The notes below the pieces were generated by a model, which ran no database searches, was not told the DNA's origin, and was given only the letters and a program-made list of their open reading frames with translations. A stretch of DNA of 16,778 nucleotides, from contig CALNCD010000166.1 in NCBI GenBank assembly GCA_937874965.1, positions 1-16,778 of the forward strand, in the 5' to 3' direction. A program made the position numbers and the translations under genes. Each line of letters starts with the position of its first letter. Positions within the stretch are counted from its first letter, which is position 1. Positions 1 to 7,709 of the stretch are shown here, piece after piece. Source of the stretch: an uncultured Erysipelotrichaceae bacterium (GTDB lineage: Bacteria; Bacillota_I; Bacilli_A; Erysipelotrichales; Erysipelotrichaceae).

Positions 1-917
1 TGGAAATCGTAGAACAGTTCATCTGTTTTCTTTGAATCCGGAACAAAATAAGGAGTACGGATTAAATCGCGTAATACAAAAGGCTGTTCATTCTGATTCA
101 GCAGAAGGTGAAACAGATCCTTGACATGCAGGATACCCACGACATTATCGAGATTTTCTTCGTAGACCGGATACCGGGTATACTTTTCTTCATCGATCAA
201 GGCACTCACTTCTTCAATGGTCGCATTGACGGAAATTGAAGCAACTTCAGTCCGATGCGTCATGATGTCAGAAACTTCCATGTTATCAAAGTCAAAAACA
301 TTATTGATCATCAAGCGCTCATTTGTGGAAATACCACCCTTTTCCTGACCGGCATCAACCATCATCCGAATTTCTTCTTCTGATATTTCAGAATCAGTTT
401 CGTTCGGATCGATTCCGAAAATACGCAGAATAAGATTTGTGAGAATCGTCAGCAGCTTGACCAAGGGCAAGGAGACAATGCTCAGGATACGCATGAATTT
501 CACAACAAGAAAGGAATACTTCTCAGCGTGCTTCATCGCAATGCGCTTTGGCACCAGTTCACCAAGGACAATCTGCACAACCGAAAGAACGATTGTGATA
601 ATGACGACAGCAATGGTTTTGGACGTTGCAAATGACATTCCTGGAACGATCGACTGAACAAAATTACCAACCGGTTCCGCAAAGGAATCAGAGGCAAACG
701 CTGAGTTCAGAAATCCAGCAAGGGTAATGCCGATCTGGATAGTCGAAAGAAACCGAGTCGGCTCCTTCAGCATCGTCTGAACCCCCTTCGCATTCTTGTT
801 GCCCTCTTCCGCAAGCATATCGACGCGATTGTCATTCAGGGAAACGAAGGCCATCTCTGTGGCCGCAAAAAAAGCATTAATCAAGATCAAGATAATAAGA
901 ACGATGATATTCCCCAT
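1..917 (-). CDS. CNNM/CBS-domain membrane protein (hemolysin C / CorC-like), C-terminus cut by the window edge
   Basis: The reading frame opens at an ATG at 917 and stays open to base 1, giving 305 codons without a stop. The protein begins MGNIIVLIILILINAFFAATE, the first helix of a CNNM (DUF21) transmembrane domain. GITLAGFLNSAFASD and LGELVPKRIA, both hallmarks of this domain, follow at about residues 56-70 and 110-119. From about residue 185 comes the CBS region, including VSDIMTHRTEV and GILHVKDLF. The family is linked to divalent cation (Mg2+/Co2+) efflux or resistance and is often mis-named hemolysin; the transport role here is inferred. A GGGGAGG ribosome site lies about 8 nt before the ATG, and a good promoter lies 135 nt upstream. 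The gene sits downstream of the CCA enzyme but appears to have its own promoter. The second CBS repeat and the CorC-type C-terminal domain would lie beyond the window. Confidence 0.93.
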   Translation of the reverse strand, partial: MGNIIVLIILILINAFFAATEMAFVSLNDNRVDMLAEEGNKNAKGVQTMLKEPTRFLSTIQIGITLAGFLNSAFASDSFAEPVGNFVQSIVPGMSFATSKTIAVVIITIVLSVVQIVLGELVPKRIAMKHAEKYSFLVVKFMRILSIVSLPLVKLLTILTNLILRIFGIDPNETDSEISEEEIRMMVDAGQEKGGISTNERLMINNVFDFDNMEVSDIMTHRTEVASISVNATIEEVSALIDEEKYTRYPVYEENLDNVVGILHVKDLFHLLLNQNEQPFVLRDLIRTPYFVPDSKKTDELFYDF

Positions 918-1051
918 TAGTCAGTGCCTCCCCAAGACAACAAAAAAAGGAATTCACTGAATCCTGAGATAAGGTTTTCTGAATTATCATGGCAAAAGTA
1001 AATAGTTCGGGCCGGGTCTTCCACGTAGCATCCTCCATTAAAATCACCTTC

Positions 1052-1080
1052 ATTGTATCGACTCAGCCCTTTAAAGTCAA
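1052..1080 (-). promoter_or_regulatory. Sigma-A promoter for the CNNM/CBS gene
   Basis: On the minus strand TTGACT (1075-1080) is separated by exactly 17 nt from TACAAT (1052-1057). Each hexamer has one mismatch to consensus. The promoter lies just after the CCA gene stop, so the CNNM gene has its own start and a leader of roughly 128 nt. Confidence 0.7.
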
Positions 1081-1094
1081 GCAAACCGCCAGGA

Positions 1095-2423
1095 CTACGC
1101 CGATGATCCCCGCTCCAGATAACGCCGGAGCGATTCATACGTGTTGTCCGTCCCTTCACAGACAACCGCTAATAAACAGCGTTGAAGAACAGCACCGATC
1201 TGATCGTCAGAGTAGCCCATCGCCTTGACATCATCGCCATTCATGGCTAATTGATCCCGACGTTCAATCACACCAGCACGCTCCATCTCCTCCAGAACTG
1301 CCTTGCAGCCATCGATACGCGCCACCGCCGGCTTGGCCAGCGATGACTTGGCCAGATTATCCGAACGCTTCAATTCCAGAAGCTTCCAGAGCGATAAATA
1401 TCCAAGCGTTACCAGCCACCGGCCGACATCTGCACGTGTGGGATCAATAGGAACATCATGATAGCGGATTAAACGAAGAACTTCCTGTAATCGGGCCTTT
1501 ACCATCCCTAAACCTTCCAGATCTTTACGGGCCATATCCGCACTTTGGAGACTATGACCAGGATAGTGGGCAATTCCCTGCTCATCCACATGTCTGGTCA
1601 ATACTTTTCCGCAATCATGATAAAGGGCAGCAAACCGCAAGGCTTCATCAGCGCGAACACCTTCGACAACTTGCAGCGTATGTGTCCAAAGATCAAAACG
1701 ATGAAAAGGATTATTCTGTGCAAAGCCAACCATTCCGCTTAACCCTGGCAAGCGCTTCGTAAGGATCACATGATACCTTTCAAGCCAACGGCGGATTGAA
1801 TCAGATGTTATTATTTCCTGAAGTTCACGATAGACTCTCTCTTTGCTGATGAATGTCAGCAGATCACAGCATTCGAACATCGCCGCTTCCGTCTTCTTCT
1901 CGATATGAAAATCAAAACGGCACGCAAAACGGATTCCCCGCAAGATACGCAAGGCATCCTCCCTGAAACGGATCTGCGGATCCCCGATTGCCACAATCCG
2001 CTTCTCCTTTAAATCCGCAAGACCGTTGAAACTGTCAATAAGCCCCTCATCTGGATGATAGGCTAAAGCATTGATGGTGAAATCACGCCGGCTCAAATCA
2101 CTGAAGAGACTTTCAACAAAAGAAACGTCCTCGGGATGGCGATGATCAACATAGATTCCTTCACTGCGAAATGTTGTAACCTCATAGGTGCGGCCATGGA
2201 CAATAACGCCCACCGTTCCAAATCGCTCACCGCTCAAAAGCAATCGATACGATGCAAACAGATCTTTGACACGATCAGGCGGAGCACTCGTCGCAATATC
2301 GATATCACGGTATGAACGATGAAGCAAGGCATCACGCACACACCCGCCCACAAAGTACGCCAGATATCCAGCCTGATTCAATGTGCTTATGAGTTCTAAG
2401 GCATCGTGTTCCCCGATAAACAT
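1095..2423 (-). CDS. cca: CCA-adding tRNA nucleotidyltransferase with HD domain
   Basis: This 442-residue class II CCA-adding enzyme builds or repairs the 3' CCA end of tRNAs from CTP and ATP in the cytoplasm. The nucleotidyltransferase head shows GGCVRD at 26-31, the metal-binding pair DID at 40-42 and RRDFTINALA at 112-121. The neck motif REDALRILRGIRFACRF spans 154-170 and KERVYREL follows at 194-201. An HD-type phosphohydrolase motif (LYHDCGK, 267-273) marks the longer HD-containing version of the family. The ATG at 2423 has a good AAAGGAG ribosome site located inside the end of the preceding gene. The gap to that gene's stop is only 3 nt, so the two are almost certainly cotranscribed and probably translationally coupled. 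No terminator is visible after the stop. Confidence 0.96.
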   Translation of the reverse strand: MFIGEHDALELISTLNQAGYLAYFVGGCVRDALLHRSYRDIDIATSAPPDRVKDLFASYRLLLSGERFGTVGVIVHGRTYEVTTFRSEGIYVDHRHPEDVSFVESLFSDLSRRDFTINALAYHPDEGLIDSFNGLADLKEKRIVAIGDPQIRFREDALRILRGIRFACRFDFHIEKKTEAAMFECCDLLTFISKERVYRELQEIITSDSIRRWLERYHVILTKRLPGLSGMVGFAQNNPFHRFDLWTHTLQVVEGVRADEALRFAALYHDCGKVLTRHVDEQGIAHYPGHSLQSADMARKDLEGLGMVKARLQEVLRLIRYHDVPIDPTRADVGRWLVTLGYLSLWKLLELKRSDNLAKSSLAKPAVARIDGCKAVLEEMERAGVIERRDQLAMNGDDVKAMGYSDDQIGAVLQRCLLAVVCEGTDNTYESLRRYLERGSSA

Positions 2424-2426
2424 GAT

Positions 2427-3203
2427 TTACTCCTTTCGATCCAAATAATCTTTCAGCAGCTCATACGCCTTCGTAAACCGAATCGGCACAGCGAGCGGAA
2501 ATGCCTTCTTGAAATGCTTGAAATGTTTGATATTGGATGATAATTCGTTAAGAATATCATCCCGCTGAGCCCTGAGCGGATCACTGATCCGGGCCGTCAG
2601 CTCTTTTTTCAACAACGCCCGAAGATCGCTTTCTGTAACCTGCAACCGCAATTCCTCCAGTTTTCCAGAAAGACGCGCAGTGACATGGTTCACCTGAATG
2701 AGACGATAGACTGTCATGGCGAAATCGACAAGAAACCCGCAGCCTAGGCAAATAACACCGATGACCAATACGGACTGCGGAATACGTGCAACCCAGGATG
2801 CAATCAACGGCTGCACACCATCAACCATGACTACACCTGCAACTCCCCAGATCAGCGAAAACAACAAGCAGACATACCCATGGATATTGAACGGCATCTT
2901 TGAATAGTCCCACCAACGCTGATGGAACAGTGTTTCGAGAATCCATCCCGTCAGACCCTCGATGATTGTAGTGAGCAGGACCGACCCGAGAAACAACAGC
3001 ACAAGATTGGACTTCAGAAAATCCAACCCAACAATCAACAAGACAACGCCAATGCCGTAGATCGGGCACCACGGACCGATGAGAAATCCCCGGTTAATCC
3101 ACTGATGGTGCTTAAACCATGCAAATAGGACTTCGCAAAGCCAACCCAGAATCGCATAAATCAAGAAATACAAGATAAAACTGAACAAGCTATTTGCATT
3201 CAT
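2427..3203 (-). CDS. CmpB-type putative ABC-transporter type IV membrane protein (PF06541-like)
   Basis: This is a 258-residue integral membrane protein. I chose the ATG at 3203 because AGAGGG lies about 6 nt upstream. The frame stays open for 16 more codons, but the promoter -10 box falls inside that extension. About five hydrophobic helices are visible, the first at residues 4-27 containing YLIYAILGWLCEVLF. The conserved loop NRGFLIGPWCPIYG follows, then EGLTGWILETLFHQRWWDYS and FNIHGYVCLLFS. These are the signature segments of the family annotated as putative ABC-transporter type IV (CmpB). No ATPase partner is present here, and the real function of the family is unclear. The last ~80 residues are charged, probably cytosolic and partly coiled. 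It precedes cca by 3 nt. Confidence 0.88.
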   Translation of the reverse strand: MNANSLFSFILYFLIYAILGWLCEVLFAWFKHHQWINRGFLIGPWCPIYGIGVVLLIVGLDFLKSNLVLLFLGSVLLTTIIEGLTGWILETLFHQRWWDYSKMPFNIHGYVCLLFSLIWGVAGVVMVDGVQPLIASWVARIPQSVLVIGVICLGCGFLVDFAMTVYRLIQVNHVTARLSGKLEELRLQVTESDLRALLKKELTARISDPLRAQRDDILNELSSNIKHFKHFKKAFPLAVPIRFTKAYELLKDYLDRKE

Positions 3204-3222
3204 GTTAATCCCTCTTTCGGTT

Positions 3223-3251
3223 ATTATACCGTGGATTGGTCTGTAAAACAA
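3223..3251 (-). promoter_or_regulatory. Promoter for the CmpB-like/cca unit
   Basis: A perfect TATAAT (3223-3228) lies 17 nt downstream of a weak TTGTTT (3246-3251). The -35 hexamer falls in the T-tract of the hsp20 terminator, so the two signals are packed together. Confidence 0.55.
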
Positions 3252-3277
3252 AAAAAGTAGGATAAATTATCCTACTT
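3247..3277 (-). terminator. Rho-independent terminator of hsp20
   Basis: Read on the minus strand, an AAGTAGGATAA arm (3277 downward) and its exact complement form an A+T-rich stem of up to 11 bp with a very small loop, followed by a T-rich tail (3246-3256). The hsp20 stop codon (3272-3274) lies inside the first arm. Confidence 0.85.
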
Positions 3278-3676
3278 GACTTCGATCTTCTGAATGGCCG
3301 GTTCACTCTTTTCCTTATCAGGAAGGGTTACCTTCAAGACACCATTGTCGTAACTCGCATCAATCGCATCCGAATTAATATTTTCGAAGCGGATCTGGCG
3401 GTTGTACTCACTGTGTCTACGGCTGCGATACACATATTCACGATTGTCATCATTGACCTCTTCGTCATCGTGCTTGGCACTGACGCTTAGAATGTCATTA
3501 TCGAACTGAATATGAATATCTTCCTTCTTATAGCCAGGAATATTGATTTCTACGGTGTACTTGCCATCTGCATGATAGATATCAATGTTATTGCCGAATG
3601 AATAACCTCTCATCAATCCATCATTGAAGAATGAATCTAAAAACGAATCCGGACGTGTCATCAGTGAATTTTTCAT
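3272..3676 (-). CDS. Hsp20 / alpha-crystallin family small heat-shock protein
   Basis: This 134-residue protein (from the ATG at 3676) is an ATP-independent holdase that keeps unfolding proteins soluble in the cytoplasm. The short N-terminal arm contains SFLDSFFNDG. The alpha-crystallin domain starts near NIDIYHADGKYTVEINIPGY and includes the characteristic NGVLKVTLP strand near the C-terminus. I prefer 3676 over the in-frame ATG at 3703 because AAGGAGG lies between them, 11 nt before the chosen start, and the earlier ATG has no ribosome site. The gene is monocistronic, with its own promoter under a CIRCE operator and its own terminator. The expected regulator is HrcA, which is not encoded in this window. 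Confidence 0.95.
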   Translation of the reverse strand: MKNSLMTRPDSFLDSFFNDGLMRGYSFGNNIDIYHADGKYTVEINIPGYKKEDIHIQFDNDILSVSAKHDDEEVNDDNREYVYRSRRHSEYNRQIRFENINSDAIDASYDNGVLKVTLPDKEKSEPAIQKIEVK

Positions 3677-3729
3677 AAGTGTTAAATCCTCCTTAGCAGT
3701 CATCTTACGTATCTGCTATTTATATTAGT

Positions 3730-3757
3730 ATTATAACACTTTAATTAGCACTGTCAA
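3730..3757 (-). promoter_or_regulatory. Sigma-A promoter of hsp20
   Basis: A perfect TTGACA (3752-3757) and a perfect TATAAT (3730-3735) are 16 nt apart on the minus strand. The -35 box is embedded in the CIRCE element, so repressor binding would block RNA polymerase. Confidence 0.85.
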
Positions 3758-3771
3758 TGGTTGAGTGCTAA
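3745..3771. promoter_or_regulatory. CIRCE operator (HrcA binding site)
   Basis: On the plus strand TTAGCACTG, nine bases, then GAGTGCTAA. This matches the CIRCE consensus TTAGCACTC-N9-GAGTGCTAA with a single mismatch in the first arm. It overlaps the hsp20 -35 box and abuts the stop codon of the upstream HAD gene (3772-3774). Confidence 0.92.
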
Positions 3772-4608
3772 TTATTCGAAAGTTTCGTAATGACTGAGCT
3801 CAACTTTCGCCTTCACCTGATCCAGGATTGCACTGACAATCTGATGCATCTGCTTGCCATCCCGATAATCTGCACTTGCACAGTAATTGACCCTTCCATC
3901 TCTCACTAAGGTCCTGACATCATGTTTTGACTTCTCGCTGTGCTCGTTATAAATTGCGATTGAATTCCCGCCCTTTTCCAGAACAAGACGCATGCAAGGA
4001 ATATCCGTCATCCCATCCCCGATGTAGATCATGTTCTCAAAAGGAACCTTGCGTTCACGATGAGGAACAAAGGCATTCAGTCTCTCGGATTCATTGACAT
4101 CGAGAACCCCTTTGTTGATTCTGAAAATATACTGGGTCTTGGTCGTATAATTCACTGCCTGAGCCGGCCATACGGCAACGTCCTCTGTATAGACATACTC
4201 GCACGCGTAAATTTCCTTGAAATGCCTGGCAATCGTCGTACCTTCAATGATTTCCTTCAATCCGGACGATACGATGTAATGTTCAATGACCAACCCGCGG
4301 CGCTTTCCCTCTTGATTAATCAGATCAAACCACTCTTCTACACCCGGAAACAAAGCAACACCCTCAGCCAGGGAAGCCAACCCGCTCCGCGTGAGCGGTT
4401 TTCCGCTGGCCTTTGCCTGATCCAGCATACATTTCATATAGGACAGAATCTGATCCATACGATGCTTCTTCGCCTGTTCACTGACTGTTTTCCAGAAATC
4501 TTCTGTCCTCAAGTACCCAAGAGAAGGAATAAAGCCATATTCCTGCATATCTTTGGGTGATAATGTCTTATCAAAATCATACATGATTGCAACGACGTTT
4601 CTCAGCAT
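3772..4608 (-). CDS. HAD-superfamily hydrolase (phosphatase-like)
   Basis: This 278-residue cytoplasmic protein has the haloacid dehalogenase motifs in order. Motif I is DFDKT (11-15), with D11 the expected nucleophile and D13 the acid/base. Motif II is IVSSG (112-116). Motif IV is GDGMTD (197-202), which binds Mg2+. The layout, with a helical insertion between motifs I and II, resembles phosphoserine-phosphatase-like HAD enzymes, but the substrate cannot be read from the sequence. The ATG at 4608 follows an AGAGGTG ribosome site. The gene lies between the zwf terminator and the hsp20 operator and looks monocistronic. No terminator of its own is seen, and its stop codon touches the CIRCE element, so some readthrough into hsp20 is possible. 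Confidence 0.88.
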   Translation of the reverse strand: MLRNVVAIMYDFDKTLSPKDMQEYGFIPSLGYLRTEDFWKTVSEQAKKHRMDQILSYMKCMLDQAKASGKPLTRSGLASLAEGVALFPGVEEWFDLINQEGKRRGLVIEHYIVSSGLKEIIEGTTIARHFKEIYACEYVYTEDVAVWPAQAVNYTTKTQYIFRINKGVLDVNESERLNAFVPHRERKVPFENMIYIGDGMTDIPCMRLVLEKGGNSIAIYNEHSEKSKHDVRTLVRDGRVNYCASADYRDGKQMHQIVSAILDQVKAKVELSHYETFE

Positions 4609-4634
4609 ACCGCACCTCTGTTTTCCTTAGACTC

Positions 4635-4643
4635 ATTCTACCA
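4635..4643 (-). promoter_or_regulatory. Extended -10 promoter of the HAD gene
   Basis: TGG followed by TAGAAT (-10 at 4635-4640) forms an extended -10 on the minus strand, 26 nt before the start codon. No convincing -35 box is present. It lies just after the zwf terminator. Confidence 0.45.
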
Positions 4644-4650
4644 TAGATTG

Positions 4651-4676
4651 AAAAAGGCTTAGCACAAACTAAGCCT
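4651..4676 (-). terminator. Rho-independent terminator of gnd-zwf
   Basis: An 8-bp stem AGGCTTAG/CTAAGCCT (4669-4676 with 4655-4662) has a 6-nt loop and is followed by a run of Ts (4651-4655) on the minus strand. The zwf stop codon TAG (4669-4671) is part of the first arm. Confidence 0.85.
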
Positions 4677-6168
4677 GAAAATCATCACCCAGTACTTTTT
4701 CCTCCACCCATTCACGGCCATCACGCTCAAGCATTTCCCGCGCCTGAACAGGACCATCATCAAAGGATTCATAAAAATACAGCTGGACATTCTGCCTAGG
4801 CATTTCACGATTGAGATCCTCGATAAACTGCCAGTTATTTTTCGCAATATCCCAGCTTGTAAACAAAGAACTATCCTCTGCGAAAGCTGCAAACAGCAAC
4901 CGCTCATACGCTTCCGGCGTATTGATACGGTTTTCATAGATGCAGCTCTGACAGAAATCCATGAACACGCTCTGCAGCGAATATTCCTGTCCAGGCTTCT
5001 TGATATTGAAACGGAAATAGACCCCTTCATCAGGCTGCACCTTGATCAAGAGCACATCATTCTTGGCCTGCTCACCATGATAGAAACTTTTCTTGAAGGT
5101 AATCGCAATTTCCGTCGAACGCTTGTGCATCCGTTTCCCCGTCCGGATATAAATCGGGACGTCTTTGAAGCGAGGCGTATCAACCTCAAGCTTCAAGGCA
5201 GCATATGTCTCCGTCATCGACTGTGAATCGACCTTCTCCTCGTGCCGATAGGAGCGGTTCTCCTCGCTCTCTCTGGCCACTGTATACTGACCGACCACCA
5301 AGCTGGATCCCAGTTCTTCTCCTTGCGGAAAGCGAACCTTCGCAAGAACAGCGTATTGGGCATCATGAATTGAGCGAGCACTTTCATCAAGCGGTTTTTC
5401 CATCGTCACCAAAGACAGGATCTGCAGGAGGTGATTTTGAACCATATCCTTGATGGCTCCGGTATGGTCATAGTAATTTCCTCGGGTTTCAACACCGACC
5501 GTTTCCGCAGCGCTGATCTGAATATTATCAATGTAATCCCGATTCCAGATCCCTTCGAAGATCACATTGGCAAAGCGGATTGCCAGAACATTCTGAACCA
5601 TTTCTTTCGCGAGGTAATGATCAATCCGATAGATGTTTGAAGGAACGAATACTGTTTCCAGTACCTCATTGATTTCACTGGCCGTTTGCAGATCGTCGCC
5701 GAAGGGCTTCTCGATAATAATAAGATCCTGCGGGTTTTGAGTTGCCAATCCTGCTTTCGCAAGGTCTTGTGCAATCACCACAAAAGAAGCAGGAGAGACC
5801 GCAAAGTAATACACCCTCTGGGCACTGCGGTCAGGATCCAGCGTATTCAAGCGTTCCCGTAAAGGACCATATCCATCCGGTACATTGAAATCCATTTGAA
5901 AATACTCGACCTTCTCACAGAATCGCTGATAGCTCTCTTCATCAATCCTGAACCGGGCATTCCCTTCGATCCAAGAGCGCATCTGCTCATGATAGCTTTC
6001 ACTGGTATAAGGCCGACGACCGATAATCAAAACCCGGAACCGAGTCGGAAGCCGATCTGTCTTCTGAAGATTATAGAGTGCGGGAAGGAGTTTTCTGAAG
6101 GTCAGATCACCTGTACCGCCAAAGAGAATCATCAGCTGGTTTTCATTATTGAACAGCTGGCCATTCAT
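4669..6168 (-). CDS. zwf: Glucose-6-phosphate 1-dehydrogenase
   Basis: This 499-residue enzyme oxidises glucose 6-phosphate to 6-phosphogluconolactone with NAD(P)+, the entry to the oxidative pentose phosphate pathway. The Rossmann motif GGTGDL is at 17-22 and EKPFG at 153-157. The substrate-site signature RIDHYLAKE is at 181-189; the usual G of DHYLGKE is an A here. The probable catalytic histidine is H235 in NYYDHTG. I chose the ATG at 6168 because GGAAGGGG lies 9 nt upstream. The frame is open to 6225, but those codons have no ribosome site. The start lies inside the end of gnd (23-nt overlap), pointing to a single transcript with coupled translation. Length is normal for the family. Confidence 0.96.
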   Translation of the reverse strand: MNGQLFNNENQLMILFGGTGDLTFRKLLPALYNLQKTDRLPTRFRVLIIGRRPYTSESYHEQMRSWIEGNARFRIDEESYQRFCEKVEYFQMDFNVPDGYGPLRERLNTLDPDRSAQRVYYFAVSPASFVVIAQDLAKAGLATQNPQDLIIIEKPFGDDLQTASEINEVLETVFVPSNIYRIDHYLAKEMVQNVLAIRFANVIFEGIWNRDYIDNIQISAAETVGVETRGNYYDHTGAIKDMVQNHLLQILSLVTMEKPLDESARSIHDAQYAVLAKVRFPQGEELGSSLVVGQYTVARESEENRSYRHEEKVDSQSMTETYAALKLEVDTPRFKDVPIYIRTGKRMHKRSTEIAITFKKSFYHGEQAKNDVLLIKVQPDEGVYFRFNIKKPGQEYSLQSVFMDFCQSCIYENRINTPEAYERLLFAAFAEDSSLFTSWDIAKNNWQFIEDLNREMPRQNVQLYFYESFDDGPVQAREMLERDGREWVEEKVLGDDFQA

Positions 6169-7552
6169 GATGGAATACCCCTTCCTTGTCCGTTCTTTCA
6201 AACGTATGGGCTCCAAAAAGATCACGCTGAGCCTGAATCAGATTGGCACTGCTGTCGGCTGATCGATAACCGTCAAAGTAACTCAACGCACTCATGAATC
6301 CCGGAACACTTACACCCTGCAAGGCAGCAGCACTGACTACACGCCGCAAATCTGACTGCGTCGTGTTGGCAATGGCCGCAAAGAAACCATCCAGAAGCAG
6401 ATTATCAAGATCACTTGATTCAAAAGCTTTGGATATATCATTCAGAAACTGCGCCCTGATAATGCATCCGCCACGCCAGATTTTTGCGATCTTTGCGAAA
6501 TCCAATGACCACCCGTAGGTTGTCATGGCCTGCTTCAACAAGTCAAACCCTTGGGCATATGAGATGATTTTACTTAAAAACAGAGCATTCTCCAACTGAT
6601 CAACCAATACCTGACGATCAATACCACCCGGATCACCCTGATATGTCAGAACTGCTGAAGCCTTGACGCGCTCATCCTTCATGGCGCTCAGGAAGCGGGA
6701 GAAAACCGCAGACGTGATCACCGAAGTATTTATACCGAGATTAACCGACTCTTCGACAGTCCACTTTCCTGTCCCCTTCTGACCTGCTTTATCCAGAATC
6801 ACATCAATCAGATCTTTCCCTGATTCCGGATCTTTTTCCTTGAAAATAACACTGCTGATCTCAATGAGGAAGCTTTCCAGTTTCCCTGCATTCCAGCGGG
6901 AAAACACATCACCGATCTCACTGTTGGAAAGTCCAGCGATCTGCTTGAGAATCCAATAGCTCTCCGCAATGAGCTGCATGTCACCGTACTCAATGCCATT
7001 ATGGACCATTTTGACATAATGACCTGCACCATCCGTTCCGATATAGGTGCAGCACGGTTCACCGTTGACCTTTGCTGAGATTGCTTCAAAGATCGGCTGG
7101 ACTTTCTGATAATCCTCCAGGGGTCCCCCTGGCATGATAGCAGGGCCGAAACGAGCACCCTCCTCACCGCCGGAAATACCTACACCCAGATACACCAATC
7201 CTTTGGATTCCAAAAGCGCAGAACGGCGACGGGTATCCTGGAAATAGGAATTTCCCCCGTCAATGACAATATCACCCTGATCCAACAACGGAATAAGCTG
7301 ATCAATCATTGCATCAACCGGCTGACCTGCCTTGACCATCAGAATCATTTTACGTGGTCTCTCCAATGATTCCAGAAACGCTGGCAACGTTGGATATGCC
7401 TGGATACTCTTATCCTTATTGGCCTCATACACCTTTTCCGCAACCGCAACCGTACGATTGAATATACCAACCCGATAGCCATGATCCGCAATATTCAATG
7501 CTAAATTGCTCCCCATGACAGCCATCCCGATGACACCGATTTGATTCTTCAT
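6146..7552 (-). CDS. gnd: 6-phosphogluconate dehydrogenase, decarboxylating
   Basis: This 468-residue enzyme converts 6-phosphogluconate to ribulose 5-phosphate and CO2 while reducing NADP+. The N-terminal Rossmann fold shows GVIGMAVMGSNLA, and FNRT at the end of the second strand is typical of NADP preference. The family signature VGISGGEEGARFGPA is followed by the catalytic segment GAGHYVKMVHNGIEYG with its lysine. The C-terminal tail (LFGAHTFERTDKEGVFHHEW) carries the expected substrate-binding residues. The ATG at 7552 follows AGGTAGG. It is the first gene of a gnd-zwf operon, the pathway order reversed. No lactonase gene lies between or beside them. Confidence 0.97.
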   Translation of the reverse strand: MKNQIGVIGMAVMGSNLALNIADHGYRVGIFNRTVAVAEKVYEANKDKSIQAYPTLPAFLESLERPRKMILMVKAGQPVDAMIDQLIPLLDQGDIVIDGGNSYFQDTRRRSALLESKGLVYLGVGISGGEEGARFGPAIMPGGPLEDYQKVQPIFEAISAKVNGEPCCTYIGTDGAGHYVKMVHNGIEYGDMQLIAESYWILKQIAGLSNSEIGDVFSRWNAGKLESFLIEISSVIFKEKDPESGKDLIDVILDKAGQKGTGKWTVEESVNLGINTSVITSAVFSRFLSAMKDERVKASAVLTYQGDPGGIDRQVLVDQLENALFLSKIISYAQGFDLLKQAMTTYGWSLDFAKIAKIWRGGCIIRAQFLNDISKAFESSDLDNLLLDGFFAAIANTTQSDLRRVVSAAALQGVSVPGFMSALSYFDGYRSADSSANLIQAQRDLFGAHTFERTDKEGVFHHEWPAVQ

Positions 7553-7575
7553 AATTTACCTACCTTCATGACTCT

Positions 7576-7604
7576 ATTCTAAAGCCTTTTCCAAGTGAAT
7601 GAAA
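7576..7604 (-). promoter_or_regulatory. Possible promoter of gnd-zwf
   Basis: TAGAAT (7576-7581) lies 17 nt from TTTCAT (7599-7604) on the minus strand, about 24 nt before the gnd start. The -35 match is only fair. Confidence 0.4.
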
Positions 7605-7709
7605 GAAAAAAGCAACCTCACCTTATTTTTTTCAGAAAGCCGCTCAGCAGTTACATTTAGAACTCTCACTCTAAAAAATGAATAATGAAAGATTCTCAAT
7701 GATTAATGA

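Noticed and set aside
1020..1060. Minus-strand block resembling the core of the M-box (Mg2+) riboswitch: AAGGTGATTTTAATG followed by GGATGCT, upstream of a cation-related CNNM gene.
   Set aside because: The block lies at the very 5' end of the transcript predicted from the promoter at 1052-1080, so the 5' half of an M-box could not be transcribed, and the conserved 5' GTGAGGCTCC and 3' GCTAAAGCTC parts are absent. The AAGGTGA stretch is more simply a ribosome-site-like sequence.
917..1165. 82-codon minus-strand frame overlapping the end of cca and the CNNM leader.
   Set aside because: It overlaps the cca 3' end in another frame, has no ribosome site at its start, and its sequence resembles no protein family.
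4060..4560. 166-codon plus-strand frame inside the HAD gene.
   Set aside because: It is antisense to a well-conserved HAD hydrolase with all motifs in place; the frame is a shadow.
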